DNA from: Romanomermis culicivorax
Taxonomy: Eukaryota; Nematoda; Enoplea; Mermithida; Mermithidae
Reading direction: 5' to 3'
Assembly (NCBI GenBank): GCA_963922205.1
Contig: CAWUHX010000115.1
Coordinates: 744,001-808,000 of the forward strand
Length of the DNA: 64,000 nucleotides
Both the position numbers and the translations under genes were made by a program. Each line of letters begins with the position of its first letter. Within the stretch, counting starts at the first letter, position 1. The notes below the pieces were generated by a model, which was given only the letters and a program-made list of their open reading frames with translations, did not search any database and had not been told where the DNA came from. Positions 1-12,800 of this stretch are shown piece by piece.

Positions 1-84
1 GAACGTGGAAAATTATCTTCGATATTGAAAATAGGTAACGATGCAGGATACAAGGATAATGGCCCCAAATCGAGCAGAACTTAC

Positions 85-452
85 GTCAAATTTCTCGGCC
101 GTTCTTTCGTTTTACGGTAATGTGCAACAAAACCGTGTAGTTCAAGTTGAGTTCCGGATGTAATATTTTCGGACACCCTTTGTCTCAAAAAAATGTCCAA
201 GTCGTCCCTCATCAACACAGTAGAATTCGGCCATATATTGTTAGATTTTCGAAATCGATGTACAATATTTCTTCTAGAATCAGCGCCATCATCGTGCGAT
301 GGCGCAGTTATAATTAGAGAATTGTCATGTTTTGGCGATTTTAGGATAAAATTTGAAACAATTTTCCTGCTTTTACCGTAATTAAAATGATGAAAGGCTT
401 CTACCGGGCATAGTAAAGTAAAAATGATTAAATAAATTCGTAGTAAATGGAA
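85..452 (-). CDS. hmr-1: Candidate alternative first coding exon (short hmr-1 isoform)
   Basis: The open frame encodes a hydrophobic leader (IYLIIFTLLCPVEA), a polar stretch with N-glycosylation sites (PNST, ENIT), and VSENITSGTQLELHGF, which resembles the first strand of an EC repeat. It ends at a consensus donor, GTAAGT, at 84-79. The exon finishes two bases into a codon, as exon 27 does, so both could splice to the same downstream exon. Exon 27 also stops at the equivalent point of an EC repeat. Nematode hmr-1 is known to use an internal promoter for a short isoform. Weakness: no in-frame ATG lies near the leader, so an upstream exon must supply the start. The open frame itself extends back past 577, and the true 5' boundary is unknown. 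Confidence 0.45.
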
Positions 453-577
453 AAGTCGAGTAAAATCCGCTTTGGCAAAGTTGAAATTATTTTTAACCCA
501 CGGCCAACTACTTTTCTTAGTTCTAGTTTCACCGTTTTCAACAATATCACTTTTTTCCTCCACATTTCGCAACCTAC

Positions 578-819
578 TAAAATTGATCTTTGCCGTCGAA
601 GTCGGGGTCGTAGGCTCGGAAAAGGTGCACTTTCTCGCCGACGTCCGCCCCTTCGACCACCCGAACGACCATGCCCTGAGGGTCGAGGAATCGCGGCGCG
701 TTGTCGTTCTGATCCAACAACTTGATCCGCAATCGACCCGTCGACCAATGCCGACCGTCCGTGACGTTAATCGTGACGTTGAAGCCGTATCGTTGATTGA
801 CGTTTTCATAGTCCAACGG
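578..819 (-). CDS. hmr-1: hmr-1 exon 27 (last exon of the long isoform in the window)
   Basis: Acceptor CATTCTAG, donor GTAGGT at 577-572, phases 0/2. PLDYENVNQRYGF, linker LLDQNDNAPRF, repeat start VVRVVEGADVGEK, and DPDFDGKDQF at the donor. The previous intron is 11.8 kb. The next exon is not identified unless it lies left of position 1. Confidence 0.88.
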
Positions 820-3800
820 CTAGAATGGAATTATAGAGGTGCACCTTTCCGACTAATGATTCAAGGTTCCGAAATGGCAAATCTCGATTTTTTTTCGACT
901 AATGTTATAAGTTTCAATTATACGGAATCTCGCTGTTTCGACTAGTCTTATTACAATAGGGAAATTAATTCCGCTACACCGAATAATGTTATATTTTGTA
1001 TTGAATAATGGATGAGAATAAGTTTGTCATATGTCGTAACATTATTTCGCTATTATTTTAGTTAAAATCCGAACAATTAGCAACCTATCATCGAGGGACT
1101 GGTTTTTATAATAGATAAAAATCTTCGCCGATATATAGAAAAGTGACTAAAAAGTATAAAACAAAAAACTGTCAAGATAATGTACGAGCTACGAAATTTT
1201 GCTTTGTTTGGCGCAATTTATAAACCGGATCGAGATCAAAGTCAAAAAGCATTGGAAATGGTCAAAAGGGAAAGTAAAAACGATGATTAACACATAACCA
1301 TTTGAGCAATGCGTCAAAAAATGGTCAAATGTCAGCTAACTCACGATTTCGTATAAATTAACAGAAATTGATAAAAAATGAAGATAATAAACGGTTAGGT
1401 ACACAATAAAGAATGTTATACAGTAAAATCTGTACAGCCACAAGTTGTAGAACTATGAAGAATGAAGTATAGAAACGAGAGAAAATGAAGAAAAACATAA
1501 AAGTTGCCTTCAGGAAAAGAAAAAAAGAATTAAATTCTCAGACATCTCAAAATTTCAGGGCCCAAAATATGAAATGCGCACCAAAACGCAAGGAAAGTGT
1601 CGCTTTTTTGTGTGCATTTCAGCATGAGGAATTCATGAATGTGTTTGCCTTGCCGGAAACACATTCTGCGTGATCTGAAGGGTAGAATAGCACATACCAG
1701 AATATTAAAATCTACCAATGTTTAGCTAGCATGCATTACCTTAGCATATTTTACGTAGGTACCGGAATACAGTCTTAGATTTAGCTACACATTAGAAAAA
1801 CTGCCTTCTACAATGTTTACAGATTTAGAATAAACTCACTTCTGAAATCTAAAAAAGTGCTATCTACTCGTACAAATACGATGCATTTTCTCACAAATTC
1901 AAAGTGAAAAAATGAAACTACTCATTAATAATGTAGAAAATAGTGATTATGTCCAACGACAATGACAAACGCACGCGCGAAAGAGAAACTAGAAATTTTG
2001 AAAAATGACACAAATTCGGTCACATTTTGAAATTGAGAGATCGGAGGAAAAGATAATACGGTAATTTCTCCTGGAGAACTAGAGAGTACATAATTTGCAT
2101 TTCTATATATTTATAAAGTTACAACATGTATACAATAAACAAAAAAAGCGGAAGTAACGCAAGTACTACACACTCATAAAATTTATCCTTGAAAAGCGCC
2201 AAAAAAATCGAAAAGGCAAACTTTTTGACAATTTTGTTTCGACTGCTCACACAAAGTGCCAAACGTCAAATTATGCAATAATTTCCATTATTCGCCGGTC
2301 ATTGATGCGGACATAATAGTGTTCCTTTTTTGCTAACTAAACTAGAAAAAAGTTCGATTTTCGGATTTATACATGTCGTTGAAAATAATTTCTCTCGGTA
2401 CCTACCCACTGAGGAAAGTTTTTTTCCCCAATTTAGCAAGCAGCGACGAAAAATCGACTGTCGTCGACAGAAAGACAGACGAACTTGAATGGAAATAAAA
2501 AGGGTGAAAGTTATTTCAATCATCACTGTATTGACGAGGGGAAGATAACGTTGAAAAAAATAAGGGTGTCTACCGTCCGCGCCAAAAAGTCTGAAAATCA
2601 TCAAAACCGCCATTTTCGCCGAAAGAGACACGAAAATTTTTTCAATTATCATTTACGGTTGATTTTTCGAATCATCAGAAGTCAATCGGTGCCCATTTGA
2701 TGAGCAGAGCTTTTTACATATTGGCTCTGTATAGCAGCGCCCATTTATTTTTAAAATGATTGAATTAAAGTTAAAGAGTATATATTTTAGGTAGCAAAAA
2801 GTCAAACAATTATGATGGATTTCCTTGGCATTAATTAGAAATCAATTTTTGATTATACAAATCACGAAAATTTAAGGAATGTAGAATATTAAGGAATTTA
2901 TGGAATGAACGAAGGATTAACAAAAATTTCCATATAAAAAAATTAATCCATAAATTATTTTCGCCGAAGATTACTTGATATGAGAAAAAATGCAATCAAT
3001 GGAGAATGTTTATCGATCATTGAAGAAAAGGAAAGCATTGCGAAGTAAAAAGCAAAAAATTTGCATGGGTCGGAAAAGTGCGACAGAGATATCGATACAT
3101 TCCTCCATGTGTAAGTTTTGGGACAAGAAAAGAATATGCTATCCGTGAAGTGGAACGAAACAGAATCCGGGACATGCAGAGCAGATAAACTTTTTCGAGG
3201 GTTAGCTCATAAAAATGGAAATTTTAGCGCTTTTGCTGTTTTTTCCTTCCAAAGAGTTAGAAACTAGATTATCAGCGCAAAAAACCACCAGTGATAAGAT
3301 TTACGCAATAGATGTCAATTTTACTTTTTTTCCGCGATTTGAAAAACGGCCCAATTTAGCTTTTGCAGAAGAGACCCCGCGGAACTGATATTTCTCAAGC
3401 TGGCAGAAAGCCAAAAAAAAAGGAAAATTAATGAGCAAAGAATAGCATGCACGCAAAAATTTCCGATAAGACAAATTAAAACGATATACAATCAAAATAT
3501 GGACAGTAAAAAGCCGCGAAATACATTAGATGTTTTGGGATCGAGATAAAACTGTTAAGAATGTTCATTTTTAGCAAAGAGGAATAGCACCGAAACGTTT
3601 CTAGGAATAAAAATTGAATAAAAGAGAAATATGCAAATGAGTGAGTGAGTATACGTGAGGTTAACCGCAATTTCTATCTTAACAAGGCTCCATAAATAAA
3701 GTAACCAAAGAAAGCTATCTCCGCGACAAAAAGCTTGATCCACGTTTTCAGGCTAGTCGAAGTGAAAATTTTGGAGACAAGGTGATGACGGTAGTGAAGG

Positions 3801-6800
3801 GACAAAGGGGTTGCTGATGCTGAAGATTCTAGATAGAGATAGACGCACTAAAAATCCGCACCTAGCTTAGAAACCCGAGTCCAGACAATTTATTGATCCG
3901 AAAAAGGGGAAGCTTGATGATAAGCCCACTTTTAAAATTTGATTATTGTACAAACTCGAACGAGATTGATGACTTTCCTGCGTGGTACAAAATTCCGATT
4001 GTCGAGAAGTTGCCGAAAGAGAAAGAGATGAATAAATAATAAAACTTTACTCGTCTGAATTCGTGTAAAAATTGCGAGCTCGAGTTGCCCAGACGACAAA
4101 ACATTTCATCGCCGCTCCGGGAGCTTCATTGATTCTCAAGAATTACCAGACGCAAATCACAATGACCGTGGAAAACGAAACTTTTTAACAGTCACGACGA
4201 CTCACGACGAGGTAAAGTAAAACTTCCTTCCTTCCTTTCAGACCTTACAGTTGACTTAACGATCTGGCTGGACATTTGGATTATTGATGAGCAGATAGAT
4301 TCTAAGCTAACGTGTGCTAGACAATTTAGAGAGTCAAAATACAGTATCATTTGGATAGTTAGTACTGTAATCAGTAGCCGCTATTATTTAACGCCTAGTT
4401 TTAAAGGCAACATTCGATGTAAGCTGTTTTGTTTTGGAAAATCCGATAAAGAACCGGCTTGAGGAATTTCAGGAAAAATCTGCGAAACGGTTAAGAGATG
4501 AACAGAAGTTGTAGATTTTACGATCACTGTAATTAACATAACTCTTACATGCAAATTTACCTAAATTAAAAATAATATATCTCGAACAGGTTGGGGGAGG
4601 GGGATCTTATGAGCTGGTAATTTTTTTTTAAATCTGTACAATTAGGATATTCGAAGGTGGGGGTTTTTAAGAATATTTCAAAAACTATCGGCAGTCAGAA
4701 AATTATCTGGTTAAATGGCATGGCAAGACAACTAACCAAATTTTTTGAAAACGCTGTCTCATGCAAGTCGTAATTTACCTGATCTATCTAACAAGCATTC
4801 GTTCAAAAGCATTATTTGGAGTGATGTATCTCCATTTCACTTTGTAAGTTAATTCAGGGTCAGAAACAGAGCTGATTCTAATTATCCGGTCAGGTTGCTC
4901 GATTTTGAAGTTCTCAACTCAAAATTGAACACAATTTTTTATGTATGATATTAAAAAAGATAAAAACAGAAAGCAGCAGAACAAAATCGCCACGTGATAT
5001 GAATAGGAGTGATAAAGATATTGTAAGTGAACATAAACGGCTGATGCGGGCACATACACTTCCAGCTGATACTGTGTTCCGAAAATATGGAAAGTTTACC
5101 AAAGAAATATAAAAAAAAACTTACTCATAATAAAACAAAATTTCTACAAAAAAATAAATCGTAATTTTCCATACTTTTTAAGACGTGTTATGAAATCTAC
5201 GTCCCCACGTATATAAAGCTTATCAGGTTTATTATTCTACACAAGAGCGATGTGATGATCCACTGATATTGGGTTTCCAAGGCACTTCACTGTCCGCAAT
5301 TCCAATTAGGACTAGAAGAAATTCGACATGTGCAAAAGTTAGGTCAGACTGCTCAATTTTCTGACTAGCACCTCCTCAACACGCGCATGATCAATTATGA
5401 ATATTTTTCCCTGTTCATGATCAAAGTCACGTACTTGAAACACCACAAGTTCTTCAGATACAATAATCAAAACGGTCCAGACAGTATTTTTAACGCGCAA
5501 TAACGCCTAATCTTCAACGGCCAATTAAAATCGTATAGGTACTCAAAATTGACGCATAGGGGCAGACCAAAATTCTAATTATCAAAATTGGGTTAGAAAC
5601 AGGTGATCACTAGAATTATTAAGTATAATTAGGCGTCTGTCCCACAGGGATTTATACGTGCGTGTAGCCTTCCAGCTGACCGCAAAATCAAAAACTGGAC
5701 TTTGAGAGACTAGTACGAATATACAAGTAGTGAATAGGTCTCATTTCCAGGATACATATTTGCATAAAAATTTGGAAGAGTTACGGTCCATTACTCAAGC
5801 AGACGCTAAATTTGATGGGTTTATTTATTATTCGACGGGAGACGGAGAGTGGACGTCTCAGGAAATATTCGCACTTTTGGTCACTGTTGCAGCTATACTT
5901 CTAAATTTTCCAAAAATTTTATAGCAGTCTACGACACACCCAACAGAGACACATTTGCATATTTTTCGAAAAGCGAAAGAAAAAGATAAAATGTGTGCAC
6001 ACGGGGCGATAATGACGGACATTTATGGTTGTTGCGCAATGTGCTAACATGATATTGAAAAGAGCAAATGACCGATAGGGTGTCGTGTCGCGGCCAAAGA
6101 TGGACAACTGGTAGGGAACCTTTTAGCTTTGCTTTTAGAGGTTCACAGAGGTAAATTATATTACCACACGAGCATTGCGTGACACGAATATAAATGTAGT
6201 GCGAAAATGAATTCAGAAATTAAGTGGACAAGAAGTTCTTTTGGGGTGCAGAGGGACACTAAAATGGGTACCAGGCTAATGTGTCATCGACGACGGAAGG
6301 AAACATAAAATTCAAATTGACTTTTGATATATATGCAGATTCTTATAAGAATCGTATGCTAGATAGAGTCGCAAATCCTCAATTCTGGAACTTTTTATAA
6401 GTTCTAGGTGTAGGGCCTTTTCAACCTTCGAAACTTCGCTTCAAATCAGATAAATACAAAAAATATATAATTGTGGACCAAGACAGTTCTTTCTGGTTTT
6501 TATTACAGATTTCTGCTTCAAACTTGATTGTTCTTTACAGGATCCAACTTTCTGTAGATCGACATCCCCAAACACTAAAAATATTGTGGTATGATGAGAT
6601 TCAACTCTTAATCCACATTCCAATTCTTCTCGAGAGACTTTAACAGAAACAAAATTAAAAATACAACAGGGATGATTGCAGGCTTCATATATTGACTTTG
6701 AGTTTGTTAGGTCCTTTTATCGTAGAAAATTCACGAACTTAATGATTTCAACATACTTAGAACATCAAATGATGATTCGAAATTAAATGTCAGCACAGGT

Positions 6801-9800
6801 AAGCACATTAAAGTGAAAATGAAAGATCAACACTAATCCCATGTTTTTTCCTCAAATAAAAATATACAGTACGTGACAATCAAAAACCAAGTAAAGACAC
6901 CAGATAACCAAGAAAATGTGACCGTTTTGTCGGATAATTAGGTTCCTTTTTTTCACATGTTGTAGCAGAAATGAATTAACATATACAAAAATACAGGCGA
7001 CTAAAGACGCGGCTGCTGCCATCATCGTGAAACGCAAAAATTGCATAAACTATTGTGACACACAGTGATGTTGAAGAACAAATCGTGTACAATTTTTGGT
7101 CAACCAAAGGCCAAAAGGCGCGGAATGGTGAAATACTACGCCTTAAAAGGGTTATTTAGGGCGCGTGGCCGCGTGCGCGGGTCTACTTGACTTCTATTTG
7201 CATAGAAAAGCAGACAGCCAGGAGGCACTGGTGTGACTGCAAAGTGGCCCCATAAAAATAATCTCGATTCGACACATATACAAAGGGGCGCAAACCGAAG
7301 CAATCGAAGAATAAAACATGAAATATGATGTGAGCGAGCATACTGTAGGTGAATGAGTTTAAGAGTGGAAAATAAATAGACATTTCGAATCAGAACCAAT
7401 ACAGATAAGGTATCAAAATAGAATCACCTAAAAAAACCAAAAAAACCAAAACAAAAACAATTTGAGCATTTTTATTTCAGCTCTTGATTCTCGTGTCAAG
7501 TTGCGATACCTCATGATAAAATGTCATCTCAGTTTTCACTTCACCTGCAAAATTCAATATTTTCCAGCTATGAAAATCTGACCTAAGAAGTCGTATTTGC
7601 AGCGGAATGAAAGGATTTTTAAGAATTTTTCAATTTGTCATATAGTCAAGTCCTCTATTCCTGGAAATTCTGATCAAGGTTCAATTGGCCAAACCGAAAC
7701 TCAATGATTATCGACCGTCGTCTTCAGCATATATGTAACGGAGCCCCGAGGTCTGGAGAGGGTCGGACGACTTTTTGGGGGTCGGAGGTCACTAATTCCC
7801 CAAAATTTCGGGGGAGTGGTCTCTGAAGGGAACAAATTTCGATCACCAAAAAAGCCCGAAAAAGGTTAAAAAATAGTAATTTTTGTCTAAAAAAACTGTA
7901 AAAAATACGTCCATGGAGCGAAGCGCCGAGAAAATTGACGTTTTTGACCATTTTTTGTTTAAAAATTGACTATTTCCATCAAAAATGGACATTTTTCAGT
8001 ATTCTTCCGACCAAAAGTATGAGGATCCCTATGACTACCATATAGCTAGCCGTAGGATTGGAAAATCCTGGGGAGGGGTCGTCCAATGGCTAGCCATATG
8101 GCCGACGATTTCTGGGGGGGGGGGGGGGTAGCACTTCTCCGCAATTACATGTATGGTCTTCAGTACTTTCATCTAAATCAGACTTTTATAAAATCTGTAG
8201 AGGACGAAATCTGAAAAACCCACGAAATCATAGATTTTTCGAATTACCTTAGATAGAACGTAGAAACACCAAAGAAATCAACATATAACTCGAAGAAACA
8301 AATAGGAAAAAAATCAGAGCTTACAAAGAAAAGGCGTAAATGCAAAAAAGAATAAAAAACGAAAAACAGTATTGGCGATAATATATTTCGAAGAATGTGA
8401 ATCCAAAAACTGTATCAAAAAGAGTAATGCAACAAATATAAAAAAATCAACAGATTTTTCTAAGGGGACACAAACAAACAATTAATCGGAAATTCTCAAC
8501 AATGAGCTTGAACTAACAAGAATTGAATTAAATACATAAAAAGACGAATAGATAATAAAAAACAATGAGAAAGGCGGTAAATCATGCTCAGTGTAACTAA
8601 AGCACAAATGAACAACCCGAACAATCATATTTCATCATTAGCCAAAATCTATTTCTTAGGAGGAAAATAATCTCAAGGAACAGCATATAATTTCTAAGCT
8701 TAGCTATATAGCATATAGCTTTTGTTTACTGACTACAAAAACAACCGGATGCGGTATCCTGCCCTCAGATTTGCATAAAATATATGGAAAATAGCCAACG
8801 ACAATGAGCGCTGATTCTCAGGTACGTTATTCGCGGTCGATACAGTAAGGGCCAAATAGACAATTAACACATGAAATATGTATAGGAAAATATACAGTAG
8901 GGCGGGAGTGCGATTGATGCCTCGAGAGTCATCGTGTGCGTCTAACACACAAAAATAGAATACAATTGTGTAAAAGCCATTAATTAGAGGCGGCTAGCGG
9001 CAGATATCTGCTTCTGCAAATCAATGAAATGACCCTCGAGTGGTAAACAAGGCAACCCGGCCTGGCTAGTTAATCCTAAAACTGTCTGGAACCAGATTTG
9101 GAGGCAAAAATTTGGCCGGAGGTGTATGAAAGCAAGAACGCATGATGTTCATGAAGGAATTTTCTACCATCCGCAGTATGCTTCACCAATGTTCATGTAT
9201 ACCATAGTCCACAATAGATATTTACATATTTACGTTAGCTTGAGCAAACAAAGCAACAAGTCTTCTTAGTTGCTATAGTAACCTGATTGAATGTGAAACC
9301 AGTTCCAAACGACGTATTGTGTACAATTTTGCGGCTAAAGCTTACGCATACAATATGCAATGGGAAATTTGCTTTGGCCGAGAAAAATATATCACATCAA
9401 GAAATAAGGTAGAACGGGTAGGTACGAAAAGTTTAAAGCTTTTGTATAATCTAAAAAGTTCACGAGCTAAAAACTTAATAATTATTCTACTGGAAACCGT
9501 TGGAAGAAATTTGCATAAAAGCTAAGCACACAGTGCTCGTAATAACTTATACGAAGGGCAAATCCCATTTGCCGGGTGCAATCTCAATTTCCATCCAGTG
9601 ACAGGGAACATAGAAAACAGTGTAGAGTGATTAACGAATCTGTGGTCACCAAAATTAATGATCGATCTACGTAAATGAATGTGTAAATCACATTTTCTGA
9701 GGTATTACAGGTTTTATGACGTTCAACAAATATGTCCAACATTCAGAGGTCATAGGCAATAGGGTAACCTCCTGAAACTCCAAGCACAACTTCAATTTAG

Positions 9801-12800
9801 AAACGTCATTAACTCCCTCGACGTTTCAAAATTTACGGGAAAAAGTTAAAAAAACAGTGTATTGCAGCCAAAATGAACATTGAGTTTAATACTCCAGAAA
9901 CCACTTTTTGAGGTAGTCAACGTTACACCCCGAAAAGGTCTTGCTCTTTATTTTCAAAATTACATTAAGAAAAAGAGTAAACAGGCATTTCTCAGGGATG
10001 TGAACGATTTGTCGTACTTCATTTCTAAACATACAGAGACACAATTTTTTTAAGAAAACGAAAATCCAAGAAATGAACAAAATTTGGGAAATTAAACTTG
10101 ATGCTAGAATGTAAATTGGATAATATGTATAAATAACGCTAGGATTTCTTCCGGAAAAAATTCAAAGTTGTGAGAATTCCAAAATGTAGAATTCGAAAAA
10201 AATAAAATTACATTTTTGATAATGTCTCACTCGTATTTGACAATTTTTCGGAAATTTTATTCTCCAAGCAATGACTTGACACTGAATTTTGTACGCATAA
10301 CAACTACGATTCTCATGGATTCCAAACAAATCCTCAGCAATTCTATTGGTGAAACATTAATCTTGAATTCACGCCGAACAATTTTGAGTTTGCATTATTC
10401 TTATTACAGAATTTTATGTATTTTACAACTTGTTTGGTTCATTATCGATATACACTTTTTCTATATCATATTTCTCGTGTTGACTTCCCTTTTTTTTAAA
10501 TTTTTTGACTTTTATTACTAGTATACTTCAATAGTTGATTTAGTTCGGTTCTTTATCTTTCACTTCACCCACTTTTACTGTTTTAATCCAGGATGGACGA
10601 ACGTAAACTTGTAGTGGAACAAATATTGAGTAATACGTCATATACGCGGACAGTGATCAAGTATCAATATGATTTTCTACACTGGAAGAACTACAAAAGC
10701 TCAGTTACAGCATACAGCAGTATAAAACATTCTTATACGGAGAGATTTCGATCTAGCTTTATCGAAAACAACAAAAATTGTGAGCATTATCCATCATTGT
10801 TGGATAGAAGAGTAAACTTGCAAAAAACTGAAAAAACTCTATAAACCTTATCGACTGTAGAACATTCAGCAAAAAACCGGCGTCAAGGGGGATTTGTTAG
10901 CCGAACGATTGCCCAAGACTCAAACGTAATTTTTCCTTCGATCTATATTGTATAAAACCGAGTTAGGAAGAAATTGAACATCGTACAGTGAAAAATGAAA
11001 GAACAACGGGTGGTAAACGACATTTTTTAAGGGCGCGAGAAAAAAAGCAAAAGCGGCAGAAAAATGAGAAGAAAGAAAAACATGTCGAATTAAAATCGGC
11101 GGGGAAGAGACAATTTAGGAAAAAGTTTCTTATCCCAGGGAGGAGTTTTTCTGCGTGATTAAAGAATTTTAAAAAGGCGCGCAAACAAGCGGAAAATAAA
11201 TTGAGAATTATGGCGAGACATGTCGTCAAGCCTTTTTAGCGATAATCCGACTTAAAATCAATGGGGATCTTAGTGAACTGAGAGATTTACGCAACTTACT
11301 GGACACTTTTGAGTTTCAAGGGTTTAAGCTTTAGGCGCTAGAATTTATAGGAGATTTAGATACTGTCCGGGTAGGAATAATTCTTTACAGTCTGTGTCAA
11401 ATCCTTCATTATTCTACCTGCGAATCAAGAATATATGACAGAGTTCAAGCAAAGCTTACTTCCTTTAGTGAAATTTGCGTGGGTAAGATTTACGCTCTGA
11501 ACAAAGTTTGGAAATGTTTTAAAACTTTTCGGCATCATAGTATTGCATGGTAGGATTCTAGAATTCTCGAAAGTCATATATTGGAGACATATATTTGAGC
11601 GAATTCTCGAGTATCCAAATTTAAATTAGATTTTTAATGATATTTTCCTTGAAATTGACTTACTAATATTTTCCTTAAAAAAATTGGAGTCAAAAACTCT
11701 CAATCACTCAACAGATATACGGACATAACCCACGGATGAAATCATTCTAATACATGATAGCTGGGTATTTTGTAGCGTAAAACCCGCATAAAATATCTAC
11801 GTTCTTTGCAATGAGATACATTCTATAACCAAGGTACAAAATTTCGTTCAATGAGCTTGATTTGAGCTTGAACCACAAAATTATTAATGAAAGATCTTCC
11901 AAATTCTTTTAATTCCCAATTTTTTCAGTTAAACTTTTTTTGATGAGTTTACAGCAGTAAATTGATTATATATCGCCGAAAAATGATTTTTCTAGATTTC
12001 ATGGGTTCTTTTTGTATATTTACACCATAATTTACTTACTGCAATATAAAGTCATTATTTTGAAAGCGAGTTCACGATATTTGCAATTATTCAAGAAAAT
12101 TTTACGTTACGAGAAATGAAACCGCGTCGAATAACACTCACGGACTACACTGTATTTTGCGAAGAAAAACTAAAAATTTCTGATGACATGATACAGAAAA
12201 TATCGAAGTTTCACAAAATAAATTTCAAGTTGGAAGAGAATCGGCAAATATCTCTACTCGAAAGTGACGAAATTAAAACATAAATTGAAAAGTCACTTCA
12301 TTGAAATTGAGATTTAAAGTTACTTTTCTTGATGTTAATAAAAATCGACTTTAAAAAATTATAAATCAAGTATCATTTCAGCATGATGAATTTTCTTACG
12401 AAACAAAAATTGCATTTAATTGATGAAAAATAATACAAACTATGTTTTCTGAGTTTTATTTAATTTTATAGATATTTTATTATTATATTTCGTACTGCGA
12501 TGAAAATATTTTTCGACAAACTCGCATCTCGGCATTTTACTAAAGATTTTCCGATCTAATTGTGCGAAAACTGTAGTAAAAATTTTAGGGTTCATGAATC
12601 AGTAGTTTATGTGTGCCATCAATTCTACCATCTCACCTGTTTGATCCTCACGATTCCAACCATCGATCCCGAATGATCTTGCTCCGTCGTCATATAGAAA
12701 AAATTGGCGCCGCCGGCTACGACGTTTGAACCGTTGTTTCCGTTGCCGTTACCGTTGCTATTACTTTCACCACCGCCTACGATACTGTAGTGGAGAATAT

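Noticed and set aside
81..809. 242-codon minus-strand open frame as a single gene
   Set aside because: Its first two thirds overlap cadherin exon 27 out of frame and have no domain; only the part from about 452 to 85 shows coding character.
10593..10844. 83-codon plus-strand ORF after a TTTAATCCAG acceptor-like site
   Set aside because: No family, no donor or partner exon, and it lies antisense inside a long intron; chance is more likely.
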